From an uncultured Clostridia bacterium (lineage in GTDB: Bacteria > Bacillota > Clostridia > TANB77 > CAG-508), in contig CAPZDM010000006.1 in NCBI GenBank assembly GCA_948745425.1, positions 1 through 43,461 on the forward strand: a DNA stretch of 43,461 nt, in the 5' to 3' direction. A program made the position numbers and the translations under genes. This document shows, in pieces, positions 18,252 to 26,291 of the stretch; positions within the stretch are counted from its first letter, which is position 1; every line of letters starts with the position of its first letter. Below the pieces are notes generated by a model. It did no database searches. It was given only the letters and a program-made list of their open reading frames with translations, and was not told the origin of the DNA.

Positions 18252-19294
18252 CAGATCACCCCTTTCGTTTTATCCAACAATTGTATTTTTATTTGTTCTG
18301 CTATTCTTTTCATCATAATTGGTGGTACACTCATTCCACACACATATTGCACATTCATTCCCATAAAATCATAATCTTGAGGAAATGTCTGTATTTTCAA
18401 AATATCTTTGTCACTCACAAATCCTGGTACATCAAATCTTAATGGTGAATTTCCTCCTGCAGTAATAGTTGGTGGTGTTCTATCATCTTTTAAATATGGT
18501 GTATTGAAACTGCTTATTTTTCCATTTTCTGTTCTTTTAACTGTATCACTTACTTTAACATCTCTATTGATTCTTTTTTTCCATCTTTCAAATAATAGAG
18601 TATCTTTGTTAAGTGCTTTATACTCTTTGCCTTTTATTTCTCCATACTTAATTGGTGTTTCATTAAATTTAAGTTCTATTTTAGGAAAGTTTAATGCTAT
18701 TTGCGTTGCAATAAAGAACAGCCTTTCTCGTCTTTGTGGTACTCCCATTGTTGCCGCATTTAATAAAAACATTTGCACATTATATCCAATTTCATTTAAT
18801 TTTTTTATTATTAGATTGACATACCCTTTAGCATTTCCTTGCATTAGTCCTTTTACGTTTTCAGCAACAATTATCTTTGGTTTTAAAATACTAGCTAAAT
18901 CTATAAATTCAAAAAACAAGTCATCTAATACTTGACTTGTTTGGCCTTCTCTAAATTTCTTATTTTTTCCCCAGTTTTTCTCTCTTTCTCCTGCCATTGA
19001 AAATGTACTACAGGGTGGGCTTCCATCCAATATATCTAAATTGTATAATTCTTCTGGAAACTTTTTTATCTTATTCATTTCTTGGATACCCATACAATAA
19101 TTGTACTTCGGATGATGGTTTTTGATATACATTGCATTTATTTTTTTATCAATTTCACAATTTCCAATAACATTATATCCAGCTAACTTATATCCCATTG
19201 TGGATCCACCACCACAAGCAAAACAAGAAAAAACTTTATAATTGTTTTTTCGTGCTTTGGATATATCTTTTAAATACCATTCATATTCGTTCAT
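18251..19294 (-). CDS. C5-cytosine DNA methyltransferase
   Basis: 347 aa from ATG 19294 (AGAGGTGG upstream). Motif I is FACGGGSTMGYKLAGYNVIG at about 25-44, catalytic Pro-Cys is GSPPCSTF at 91-98, then motif VI ENVKGLM and motif VIII PQRRERLFFIAT, and near the C-terminus the conserved Asn region is VCGMSVPPIMMKRIAEQI. It methylates cytosine C5 in a short DNA target, probably to protect phage DNA. It lies between a ParB-like gene and the ParB-methyltransferase fusion, with a start immediately after the ParB-like stop. Confidence 0.93.
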   Translation of the reverse strand: MNEYEWYLKDISKARKNNYKVFSCFACGGGSTMGYKLAGYNVIGNCEIDKKINAMYIKNHHPKYNYCMGIQEMNKIKKFPEELYNLDILDGSPPCSTFSMAGEREKNWGKNKKFREGQTSQVLDDLFFEFIDLASILKPKIIVAENVKGLMQGNAKGYVNLIIKKLNEIGYNVQMFLLNAATMGVPQRRERLFFIATQIALNFPKIELKFNETPIKYGEIKGKEYKALNKDTLLFERWKKRINRDVKVSDTVKRTENGKISSFNTPYLKDDRTPPTITAGGNSPLRFDVPGFVSDKDILKIQTFPQDYDFMGMNVQYVCGMSVPPIMMKRIAEQIKIQLLDKTKGVI

Positions 19295-19295
19295 A

Positions 19296-19817
19296 CTATT
19301 CCACCTCTTCTTGTTTATCTGCATCAAATACAAATCCACACTTAGGACACTTACATTGGAATTTGTCATCAGAAAAATCTGTAATATCTATTTCTGTATT
19401 ATCATTCATTATTTCTTCAGTTTCTTTTAATAATTTATTTATTTCTTTTTCTTCAAAACCTGTAATTGATAAATCAATATTGTTATTTTCTAAATCATTA
19501 AACATAGTTTCTAATTTTTGGTAGTCCCATTCTCCAGATATTTTATTTAAGGCCACATTTAATAATTTTTCTTTATCCTTGTCAAAATCAACTACTATAC
19601 ACTCTATTTCTTCATATTCCAAATCTTTTAAAACTTTAAGTCTTTGGTGTCCACTTATAACTGTCATATCTGTATTAACAATAATTGGTGTAACATATCC
19701 GAACTCTGTAATACTATTTTTTATCTTTTGATATTCTTTATCTTTTGCAGTTAAATCTTTTCTAGGGTTGTATGTTGCCATTACCAAATCCCCTATTCTC
19801 AATTTTTTTAAATTCAT
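19296..19817 (-). CDS. ParB-like nuclease domain protein with C-terminal zinc ribbon
   Basis: 173 aa from ATG 19817 (AGAAGG upstream). Residues 1-130 closely parallel the N-terminal domain of the methyltransferase at 18251 (LVMATYNPRK, ISGHQRLKVL, ECIVVDFDKD, NVALNKISGEWD), so the two are paralogues. The methyltransferase domain is replaced by an acidic linker and a zinc ribbon (KCPKCGFVFD). It is the first gene after the late promoter and terminator. A role in DNA recognition or modification is likely. Confidence 0.85.
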   Translation of the reverse strand: MNLKKLRIGDLVMATYNPRKDLTAKDKEYQKIKNSITEFGYVTPIIVNTDMTVISGHQRLKVLKDLEYEEIECIVVDFDKDKEKLLNVALNKISGEWDYQKLETMFNDLENNNIDLSITGFEEKEINKLLKETEEIMNDNTEIDITDFSDDKFQCKCPKCGFVFDADKQEEVE

Positions 19818-19836
19818 TCTACTACCTTCTTTCAAA

Positions 19837-19876
19837 CAAAAAGAACCTGTAAAAGCTAATTTACAAGTTCTTTTTT
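19837..19876 (-). terminator. Strong terminator between the late promoter and late genes
   Basis: Arms gaacctgtaaa (19843-19853) and tttacaagttc (19860-19870) pair over 11 bp with one G-U and extend by A/U pairs; the transcript ends in a U-run. It works in both directions. Its place about 55 nt downstream of a consensus promoter and before the first late gene suggests regulated read-through. Confidence 0.8.
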
Positions 19877-19938
19877 GTATATATTTTTTCAAAAAATAAA
19901 AGGGGATTTATTTTCTTAACATACTTTTTGACATTACT

Positions 19939-19967
19939 ATTATAAATTATTGACAATGACATGTCAA
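19939..19967 (-). promoter_or_regulatory. Perfect-consensus late promoter
   Basis: On the minus strand: TTGACA (19962-19967), 17-bp spacer, TATAAT (19939-19944). Transcription would start near 19932 and reach the ParB, methyltransferase and packaging genes. A palindrome TGACATGTCA (19957-19966) overlaps the -35 region. Confidence 0.85.
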
Positions 19968-19984
19968 GGACAAGTTTTGGACAA
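19968..19984 (-). promoter_or_regulatory. Activator-like direct repeat upstream of the late promoter
   Basis: TTGTCC occurs twice (19979-19984 and 19968-19973), spaced 11 bp, one helical turn, directly upstream of the -35. Together with the -35 palindrome this is a good candidate operator for the regulator encoded just upstream. Confidence 0.55.
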
Positions 19985-20001
19985 CATTTGCAATTTCAAA
20001 A

Positions 20002-20592
20002 TCACATTTTTCTTATACCATCTATACCAAACATAAGCACTGCTATTTCTTCAATTGCCGAATTTGCATCTCTTCTAATTTGCCTTTCACTTATATGATA
20101 CTTTTCGGACATGTCATTTATTTTTGGTTTATATTTTCCAGTTACATATAAATCATTCAAAATATGAGCTTTTCGCTTTTTCTCGTCATTATTGCTATGA
20201 TCTGATTCATACAAATAAAAATCTATAATTCTTTTTATATGAGTTAATATAATTTCTGTCCTTTTTTTAGATGCTAATATAGATTGAACTACTGTTATTT
20301 CATCACATGATTGACAAAATAACTTGTCTAACACTTCTTCTACAGTTGCTGTTTCTAGGTCTTTTTCTGTAAATGTTGCTTGTTTACAAGCCTTTACAAA
20401 GTTTCTATAATTCTTTAATAATAGCCTTGTGTTCTTTATTCTTGTATCATATGTTATCTTCTCTTTTAGTCTTTCCTCATTTTTTATTTGTTCAATCCCC
20501 TTTTTTACACCTTTAGCCACACCTTCTTCCACTAGTTGTTCTACTAGTGCTAGTAACTGGCTTTCTTTTTCAGAAATTTCTATATTACTCAT
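20002..20592 (-). CDS. Late transcription regulator (ArpU/RinA-like position)
   Basis: 196 aa from ATG 20592 (AGAGGG upstream; the longer TTG form is rejected). The N-terminal half is helical. The C-terminal segment INDMSEKYHISERQIRRDANSAIEEIAVLMFGIDGI is a helix-turn-helix resembling late-gene activators of Gram-positive phages (ArpU-like). It is encoded directly upstream of the late promoter, where such activators usually act. DNA-binding is well supported; the exact family and target are inferred. Confidence 0.72.
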   Translation of the reverse strand: MSNIEISEKESQLLALVEQLVEEGVAKGVKKGIEQIKNEERLKEKITYDTRIKNTRLLLKNYRNFVKACKQATFTEKDLETATVEEVLDKLFCQSCDEITVVQSILASKKRTEIILTHIKRIIDFYLYESDHSNNDEKKRKAHILNDLYVTGKYKPKINDMSEKYHISERQIRRDANSAIEEIAVLMFGIDGIRKM

Positions 20593-20692
20593 ACAAAACC
20601 CTCTCTTTCTAGGCAAATTGTATGTTACATATTTTATTGAATTATGGTAGTGTGATTTTTATTTATATTACAATATTCCTATTTTATCCTTA

Positions 20693-21109
20693 TTACATTT
20701 CACTTTCTTTTAATGCCTTTTCTAGTGGTGCTATATTTATGTCAAAATCTTTGTAGCCTTGTTTTATTACATTGTAGTAATATTCACTTGGTTTAGCTCC
20801 TTTTGCATAATTCATTACATATACCATTGCAAGTTCTGTTTTTCCATTTATCAGTATTGGCACATATTCTTTTCTATATAGTCTTGGATAACCTTCGTAT
20901 ATATCGAGTGCTTTTTCACATTCTTTGGTTATTTCCCATACTACGATTGGCACCTCTTCACTTTCACTTTTTTCTATATCTGCTACTCCTTTGAATACAA
21001 GTTTATAATTTTTCAATACTGTTTTCCCTATTGGTTTTGCGTTTGGGCACCTTCTTGACATTTGCTCAATATTCATATTACTTCCATATGCTATATATTT
21101 TTTTCCCAT
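20693..21109 (-). CDS. Gamma-glutamylcyclotransferase-like (AIG2/GGCT) protein
   Basis: 138 aa. The signature YIAYGSNMNIEQMSRRCPNA at residues 5-24 and the conserved Glu region (EKALDIYEGYPRLYRKEYV) identify the GGCT/AIG2 fold. It overlaps the amidoligase gene by one base. Phage amidoligase-GGCT pairs are proposed to add and remove amino acids by amide bonds on a peptide or nucleic-acid substrate; here the substrate is unknown. Confidence 0.92.
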   Translation of the reverse strand: MGKKYIAYGSNMNIEQMSRRCPNAKPIGKTVLKNYKLVFKGVADIEKSESEEVPIVVWEITKECEKALDIYEGYPRLYRKEYVPILINGKTELAMVYVMNYAKGAKPSEYYYNVIKQGYKDFDINIAPLEKALKESEM

Positions 21110-22038
21110 TATTGTTGTTCCTCCTTCTTTTTATTTTTCTTATATCTTGGATCATCAATTCCATATCTCCATGCTGCTGACCCATCTAAATGCTTTATCA
21201 AGTGGTCTCTATAATTTTTGTATTCTGGTCCTATAAATCCGATTCTATTTAGATACACTCTCATTGCAAATTTTTCGTTTTCTTCTTGCGATTTTTTACT
21301 ACTTGCTTTCTTCTGTATTAATGCTTGTTTATTTAGTGCTAGTGCTAGTAATATGTATGCTTTTACTTTTCCTGCGTGTAATGTTGAATTAAATCCTCTT
21401 AATTCAACTGTGTGATTGCCTTCGAAGTAGCTATGTAGGTTTAGGAAATGGTATCTAGTTTGGTCATAGTGGCTATGGTACCCAGCATTTCTTTCGTTGT
21501 ACCAGATATCTTTTATTTCTTGCATTGTTTTTGGTTTCTTCTTTTGTATCTCATCTATTAATCTTTGGTCCATCTTTTTACACCATCTTATTCTATCTGG
21601 TTTTATTTGTAATGCCTTATATAGTAAATCGTTTTTACTTGCTATGATGTTTATGAAATTCTTTAGACTTTGTACAGTATGATCCGCTCCATCTAAATGT
21701 ATGTGTATTCCACAACTACTATTTGTTTTTCCTCCTGCTGCTCTTAATGCCCTTACTATTTCTTGTACTGTGTCAATATCTGTTGCTGTTAGAATTGGGC
21801 TTACAAATTCTACCGAATAATCTCTATTGTCTGTATTTCCCCATCTGTCTTGTTTTCTTATGCTTGCATCATTCATTATCTTCCATGTTCTACCGTCTGT
21901 TGCATTTATCTTTATTGTATTGTAGCTATCTCTTGTATGTTGTAATCTGCCTCCTACTATTCCTTTTACTGTGTTTGCAGCTGTATCTTTTGTTATACCT
22001 GTTAGTTCAATTTCTATTCCGAATCTTTTAGTTAACAT
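21109..22038 (-). CDS. Amidoligase-family enzyme
   Basis: 309 aa. N-terminal RFGIEIELTGI and DASI ... YSVEFVSPIL, then SSCGIHIHLDG and later HTVELRGFNSTL are the hallmark residues of the amidoligase (COOH-NH2 ligase, glutamine-synthetase superfamily) family, including the metal/ATP-binding E-E and H-H pairs. It should use ATP to form an amide bond. Expressed from its own promoter (22062-22090) with the GGCT gene. A strong AAGGAGG site precedes ATG 22038. Confidence 0.93.
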   Translation of the reverse strand: MLTKRFGIEIELTGITKDTAANTVKGIVGGRLQHTRDSYNTIKINATDGRTWKIMNDASIRKQDRWGNTDNRDYSVEFVSPILTATDIDTVQEIVRALRAAGGKTNSSCGIHIHLDGADHTVQSLKNFINIIASKNDLLYKALQIKPDRIRWCKKMDQRLIDEIQKKKPKTMQEIKDIWYNERNAGYHSHYDQTRYHFLNLHSYFEGNHTVELRGFNSTLHAGKVKAYILLALALNKQALIQKKASSKKSQEENEKFAMRVYLNRIGFIGPEYKNYRDHLIKHLDGSAAWRYGIDDPRYKKNKKKEEQQ

Positions 22039-22061
22039 AACTTTTCCTCCTTACAACACAC

Positions 22062-22090
22062 ATTATGCCGCGCAACCCCAGTTAAGTCAA
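22062..22090 (-). promoter_or_regulatory. Promoter for the amidoligase-GGCT-regulator unit
   Basis: On the minus strand: TTGACT (22085-22090), 17-bp GC-rich spacer, CATAAT (22062-22067). It lies directly upstream of the amidoligase ribosome binding site. The GC-rich spacer stands out in this AT-rich region. Confidence 0.72.
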
Positions 22091-22102
22091 CGATTTTTTC
22101 GA

Positions 22103-22429
22103 TTATTTTTCAACTTTTTTAACACTTTTTTCATCGGTGTTTTCCTTTGGAATTTCAAGGTATAATCGCTTTTCAATAAAGTTCTCCCAATATGGGCTAT
22201 CTGTAAAAGTTACTTCAAAAAACATCTGATTATTGCTATTTCCTAACACTGATTGGTATCCATTTAATACTCTCCACTTTTTCAATTCATCATCCCATAG
22301 TGGTTTTCCTAATAATAACAATATCTGTACCCAACCTAATTGTTGGTTCGTGTTATTTTCTTTGGTTTGTTCTTCAGCTTTTTTAGGATCCTCATTTTGT
22401 TTTATTTCTTCTTTTTTCTTCTTTGGCAT
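22103..22429 (-). CDS. Hypothetical phage protein
   Basis: 108 aa. The N-terminal 28 residues are a lysine/glutamate-rich, probably disordered arm; the rest has a Trp-rich core (LGWVQILLLLGKPLWDDELKKWRVLNGYQ and DSPYWENFIEKRLY). No family recognised. It is the last gene before the amidoligase promoter. Confidence 0.75.
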   Translation of the reverse strand: MPKKKKEEIKQNEDPKKAEEQTKENNTNQQLGWVQILLLLGKPLWDDELKKWRVLNGYQSVLGNSNNQMFFEVTFTDSPYWENFIEKRLYLEIPKENTDEKSVKKVEK

Positions 22430-22452
22430 TTAAATACCTCCATTCCTATTAT

Positions 22453-23247
22453 TTAAAATAAGCCCCATTCTGCAAATTTTTCAAATCCGCCTTTTGCTTG
22501 GATGTATTTTCTTGCTTGTTCAACTATTTCTTCATATGGTTTTCCATCTATTGTTTCATCTCCAATAGCACAAAATAATTCTATTGGCTTTTGTAATTCT
22601 TGTGCTTTTATATGTGCATATATATTTACTGATACATCCGCTTTTGACAAGTCTTTTCCGTGTAATCCTCCACCTGTTACTGCATTTCCCATATCAGATC
22701 CTAATTTTCTATTAGTTGCTCCTGTATCTACATTTATCCCACCAGTCCATTCTCCTAATGGATTTATTGTTGCTGTTGGATATAATTTTTTTAGTTCTTC
22801 AGTTTTTGCATTACTTTGACAAATTATACATTTATTTGTTTTTTGGTCTAATATATACTTACCATCACTATTGTATTTATCATATATTTGATGTGCTAAA
22901 TAACTTATTTGTCTATCTTCTTCAGTCAATGGTACACCTTTAAATATTCCATTATCTCCACATCTTACTTTTCCTTTTTGGTTATTTGCTAAATACTCAT
23001 CTTGCTTTGCTAGTATTATTTCTACTCTTATGTCATTAGTTTTCGTGATTCTATATACAATGTCAAATATATATGTTTCATTAAACTCAACAGAACTTTC
23101 TATAATGATTTTACAATTTCCATGTCCTATTAGTACTTCAACTGCTATCTTAGGATTTTCTTGTAATTTATATCCTAAATCTACTATTGCACCTGCAATT
23201 CTATCTGCTATTTTATCTGGATGATCCGGATTTACTTTTTCTATCAT
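22453..23247 (-). CDS. metK: Short S-adenosylmethionine synthetase-like protein
   Basis: 264 aa, against about 380-400 for usual MetK. Starts with EKVNPDHPDKIADRIAGAIVD (HPDK motif), has VRCGDNGIFKG where MetK has its GDQG loop, and GGGLHGKDLSKADVSVN where MetK has GGGAFSGKD. Key MetK-type His, Asp and Lys residues are therefore present, while the central part is shortened. It makes SAM from methionine and ATP, and two DNA methyltransferases are encoded in the same phage. Activity cannot be judged from sequence. Confidence 0.85.
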   Translation of the reverse strand: MIEKVNPDHPDKIADRIAGAIVDLGYKLQENPKIAVEVLIGHGNCKIIIESSVEFNETYIFDIVYRITKTNDIRVEIILAKQDEYLANNQKGKVRCGDNGIFKGVPLTEEDRQISYLAHQIYDKYNSDGKYILDQKTNKCIICQSNAKTEELKKLYPTATINPLGEWTGGINVDTGATNRKLGSDMGNAVTGGGLHGKDLSKADVSVNIYAHIKAQELQKPIELFCAIGDETIDGKPYEEIVEQARKYIQAKGGFEKFAEWGLF

Positions 23248-23248
23248 T

Positions 23249-23536
23249 TTACTTTCCTCCTATTCTTTTTTGTATTTCCATATCAATAAGTTTTTCGATT
23301 CTTTCTTTTTCTTTTTCAATTGCAGAACTTAGTATTGATTGCATTGTATCTTTTGACACATCTAATATATGCCTATCTTTTTTCAAAAAGGGCTCACTAT
23401 ATCCATACCAATGTTTTGTTTCTATTCTAAACCTTATATCATTAGTTACTGATTCTTCTACATCTAATGATAGCTTTTCTAATTCATTAATTATTTGTTG
23501 TTTTAATGCTATTGTGTTACTTATCTTTTCGTTCAT
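23249..23536 (-). CDS. Hypothetical phage protein
   Basis: 95 aa from ATG 23536, which has AAAGGAGG upstream. Mostly helical and charged (ISNTIALKQQIINELEKL, IEKEKERIEKLIDMEIQKRIGG). It starts 2 bases after MetK's stop in the reading direction and overlaps the upstream ORF's end. Function unknown. Confidence 0.7.
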   Translation of the reverse strand: MNEKISNTIALKQQIINELEKLSLDVEESVTNDIRFRIETKHWYGYSEPFLKKDRHILDVSKDTMQSILSSAIEKEKERIEKLIDMEIQKRIGGK

Positions 23537-23750
23537 TGTGGTTTTCCTCCTTTTCTTCAAATTCTGCTACATAATTTTTGTTTATATTTACATTTGCGTA
23601 CTCCTCTGGTGTTATTTCAGCTGTTATTTTTATTGATGTTACCCTATCAACATTTACACACGTTTCTTTTGCTCTTCTTATAATTTCTTGCCCAATTGCT
23701 ATCATAGCCTTTTCAGCATCTTCTTTACTGTGTACTTGTGCTATTACCAT
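23517..23750 (-). CDS. Hypothetical phage protein
   Basis: 77 aa. An alpha-beta pattern with a KITAEITPEEYANVNINKNYVAEF segment. It overlaps the next gene by 20 bases. Not recognised. Confidence 0.65.
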   Translation of the reverse strand: MVIAQVHSKEDAEKAMIAIGQEIIRRAKETCVNVDRVTSIKITAEITPEEYANVNINKNYVAEFEEKEENHNERKDK

Positions 23751-23754
23751 ATGC

Positions 23755-24009
23755 TTATCCCTCCTTTTTTAATATTTCTAATAAGTGGATCCAACACACC
23801 TTATCGCACTCATCTCCATAACTAATTGGATTTTCCAAATCTCTTATTATTACTTGCTTGTCCTTATCAGTTATTAGATGCAAGTTATTTTTTATAAACT
23901 CACAGGTCCATTGTACTATGTATGTTCTTCTGCCTAGTGCATATCTTTCTGCACCTACTATCATCGCACTTATATCTTCTAGTTTTCCATTTATTTTGAT
24001 TTCTGTCAT
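23755..24009 (-). CDS. Hypothetical phage protein
   Basis: 84 aa, starting at ATG 24009 two bases after the previous stop, with AAGGTGG upstream; a GTG at 24024 within that site is unlikely. Contains GRRTYIVQWTCEFIKNNLHL, a helix seen in many clostridial phage proteins of unknown role. Confidence 0.65.
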   Translation of the reverse strand: MTEIKINGKLEDISAMIVGAERYALGRRTYIVQWTCEFIKNNLHLITDKDKQVIIRDLENPISYGDECDKVCWIHLLEILKKEG

Positions 24010-24011
24010 AC

Positions 24012-24419
24012 TTATAATATCCACCTTCCCAAATACTTGCTATTATATTCTTGCTGTAACTGTGTAGCTGTTTTATTTAATGCTTGATCCAAATTTGTAT
24101 TAACATTAAATTGACTTGCTATTTGCTTTGCTATTTCGTCTAAATTTATTGGTATCTTTGTGTTTTTATCTATACTAATTAAGGAAATGTTTTCTTTTCT
24201 TGTTGCATCCGCCATTGCTTTTGACACTGTTGGCGTTTTGAAATATGCTACAGCTAATCCTACAAATCTAATATTTTTTACCTTTGCAAGTTCAATATTC
24301 TTATCTGATATTGTAAATGTTTTGATTGTATATATATTGCAATTTGCCATGCTTTTTATTATTTTGCTTATATCTTCATTGTTTCGACATGGGTTTTCCA
24401 TCGTTCCTAATTTTTTCAT
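24012..24419 (-). CDS. Hypothetical phage protein
   Basis: 135 aa from ATG 24419, overlapping the previous stop as ATGA. The N-terminal part includes NCNIYTIKTFTISD and NIRFVGLAVAYF; the C-terminal part is helical with Gln-rich ends. Not recognised. Confidence 0.65.
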   Translation of the reverse strand: MKKLGTMENPCRNNEDISKIIKSMANCNIYTIKTFTISDKNIELAKVKNIRFVGLAVAYFKTPTVSKAMADATRKENISLISIDKNTKIPINLDEIAKQIASQFNVNTNLDQALNKTATQLQQEYNSKYLGRWIL

Positions 24420-24838
24420 CCTTGCATCACCTCGAAACAATTTTTTGTATACTGTTCTTTTGTTAATATTGTTTTTATCTCTTTGTTTGTGTATAAATAA
24501 GCAATTGGTACACATTCATATTCATCATTTTGCACTTCAATATTTTTTTCTTTGAATTGGTAACTGCTATTACAGTACATATCTTCTTCTTCATAAATTT
24601 CTATGACTTCTTGACCATTCACATAATCTCCAACTTCTATTAAATCAATTATCTTTTTACTATGTTTTACTATATCTTCATTTTTTAAGTATAAATATGT
24701 TGCTGGAAATCCATCATTTCTTATTTCTTTTGTTGTATCTACACCCAAGTAATTATAATCTTTTTCATTTATTGCCATTAATTTTCCTAAATGTCCTTCT
24801 CTAGTTCTTACATATTCTCCCACTTCAATTTCTCTCAT
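24416..24838 (-). CDS. Hypothetical phage protein with two beta-barrel-like repeats
   Basis: 140 aa. Two short segments, IEVGEYVRTREGHLGKL and IEVGDYVNGQEVIEI, look like repeated SH3-like strands, followed by a cysteine/aromatic-rich end. Common in gut Firmicutes phages; function unknown. Confidence 0.7.
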   Translation of the reverse strand: MREIEVGEYVRTREGHLGKLMAINEKDYNYLGVDTTKEIRNDGFPATYLYLKNEDIVKHSKKIIDLIEVGDYVNGQEVIEIYEEEDMYCNSSYQFKEKNIEVQNDEYECVPIAYLYTNKEIKTILTKEQYTKNCFEVMQG

Positions 24839-25020
24839 CCTGCACCTCCTTCACATCTAAATTTATAATCACTACAACCATGATCTTGATATGTATATGT
24901 AATGTGTTTATCACACCATATAATTCTATGATTTTTTTCTTTATATCCACAATTATACTTGCAATTATTACAAGTACCATCATCTTTAATTTCTTTTCCT
25001 GTTGGAAATTCAAGTATCAT
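24835..25020 (-). CDS. Small cysteine-rich protein
   Basis: 61 aa with six cysteines (CNNCKYNC, CDKH, CSDYKFRC), suggesting a small metal-binding fold. ATG 25020 has AGAAGG upstream; the overlapping ORF 24825-25013 in another frame lacks this. Role unknown. Confidence 0.7.
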   Translation of the reverse strand: MILEFPTGKEIKDDGTCNNCKYNCGYKEKNHRIIWCDKHITYTYQDHGCSDYKFRCEGGAG

Positions 25021-25390
25021 TTTCTACCTTCTTTTCAAAATATTGTTTTGTACATTTCAGCATTTTTTCATGTGTACAATCTTCTTCTATTCCACAAAAT
25101 TCTATTGCACACACAGTGTCATCAACTATTGCACTACTCGCTATATGTTCAGCCATTTCATTTATTATTTTGCTTTTTTTGAAGTTATCTGCAGCTAATT
25201 TTAGATTCTCTTCATTTCTTTTATCTATTACTTTGTTATTAAGTCTCTTCTCAGTTTCTTGTTCGTCTATTAATTTTAATGCTATTTCTAATGCTTCGTA
25301 GTCTTTTCTAAATATTTCATCTGTATCAATATTCGCTTTTGCATTTTCCTTTAGACTTATTAGTTGTTCTATCATTTCTTCTTTTGTCAT
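25010..25390 (-). CDS. Hypothetical phage protein
   Basis: 126 aa, helical (EMIEQLISLKENAKA ... YEALEIALKLIDEQETEKR) with three C-terminal cysteines. This kind of protein is very common in clostridial phages and has no assigned role. Confidence 0.72.
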   Translation of the reverse strand: MTKEEMIEQLISLKENAKANIDTDEIFRKDYEALEIALKLIDEQETEKRLNNKVIDKRNEENLKLAADNFKKSKIINEMAEHIASSAIVDDTVCAIEFCGIEEDCTHEKMLKCTKQYFEKKVENDT

Positions 25391-25401
25391 TTTTCCACCT
25401 C

Positions 25402-25635
25402 CTACAATTCATAAAACATAATATAACTTGAGTTGATATATTCTACTGTTCCAACATTATTTATTTTTATTACTTCATTCTCTTTTATTTTCTCTGCTAC
25501 TTCATCTTCAGTATTACAATTCAATATAATTACATCATTAAATGCAAAATCCATTGTTTTTATGTATTTAGCCTTTATTCCTATTGCTTGTCTTTCTTCA
25601 TTCTCCTTTTTTATAAAAAATTGATTTGTTGCCAT
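25402..25635 (-). CDS. Hypothetical phage protein
   Basis: 77 aa with a beta-rich C-terminal part (VIKINNVGTVEYINSSYIMFYEL). Immediately precedes the next gene. Not recognised. Confidence 0.65.
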   Translation of the reverse strand: MATNQFFIKKENEERQAIGIKAKYIKTMDFAFNDVIILNCNTEDEVAEKIKENEVIKINNVGTVEYINSSYIMFYEL

Positions 25636-26040
25636 CTATTGTTTCTCCTTTTCCTCTTCTGTATTGATAGTTTCTATAATCTTTTGAACTCCTAATGGTG
25701 TGTATTGTATTTTTCTTTCTTGAAAAGCTCTTGCAACTATCTCAGCATCGTTTCTTTGCATTCTACATCCCATTAATAACTTTTTAAATCTTTTTCTAGT
25801 AATTCGTTCTAATCCATTCATTTTAAGAATTTGTCTTACTTTTTCTTTTGGGATTTCAATTGTTGTAGATATTTCTCCACTTGTCATACCTTCTACTCCA
25901 TATTTCATAGCATCTATTGCATCATCTTCGTTGCTTTCTACAGCACTTATATCAATTATTTTAAGTTCTTTTGGTTCTTCATTTTCATTTGTTTGCACAA
26001 ATACTTTTCCTGGTACTAATTCACTACTTTCTGTTGGCAT
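25636..26040 (-). CDS. Hypothetical phage protein with HTH-like segment
   Basis: 134 aa from ATG 26040, which has GGGGAGGAG upstream. The segment MTSGEISTTIEIPKEKVRQILKMNGLERITRKRFKKLL resembles a helix-turn-helix. Charged ends. A regulatory role is possible but not shown. Confidence 0.6.
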   Translation of the reverse strand: MPTESSELVPGKVFVQTNENEEPKELKIIDISAVESNEDDAIDAMKYGVEGMTSGEISTTIEIPKEKVRQILKMNGLERITRKRFKKLLMGCRMQRNDAEIVARAFQERKIQYTPLGVQKIIETINTEEEKEKQ

Positions 26041-26041
26041 T

Positions 26042-26290
26042 TTATATCTCCTCCCCATATTTTATTTTGGCATATTTTATAATTATTTCAAATATTTCAT
26101 CATCATTCGCAGGTAAAACTATCCATCCTTCATCTTGGTTATCACTATACATATTCCACAATTTATTTGCTTCTTTTGGTGTAATTTCTACCCCTTTGTC
26201 TTTCATTACATTTACTATTCTTCTAATATCTGTCACATAATAAAGGTCATCATATTGTTTTTCAATTTTTAAATATTCTATTAACTTCAT
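26042..26290 (-). CDS. Hypothetical phage protein
   Basis: 82 aa, alpha-helical, with VEITPKEANKLWNMYSDNQDEGW. Common small phage protein of unknown role. It ends 2 bases from the next start. Confidence 0.65.
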   Translation of the reverse strand: MKLIEYLKIEKQYDDLYYVTDIRRIVNVMKDKGVEITPKEANKLWNMYSDNQDEGWIVLPANDDEIFEIIIKYAKIKYGEEI

Positions 26291-26291
26291 A

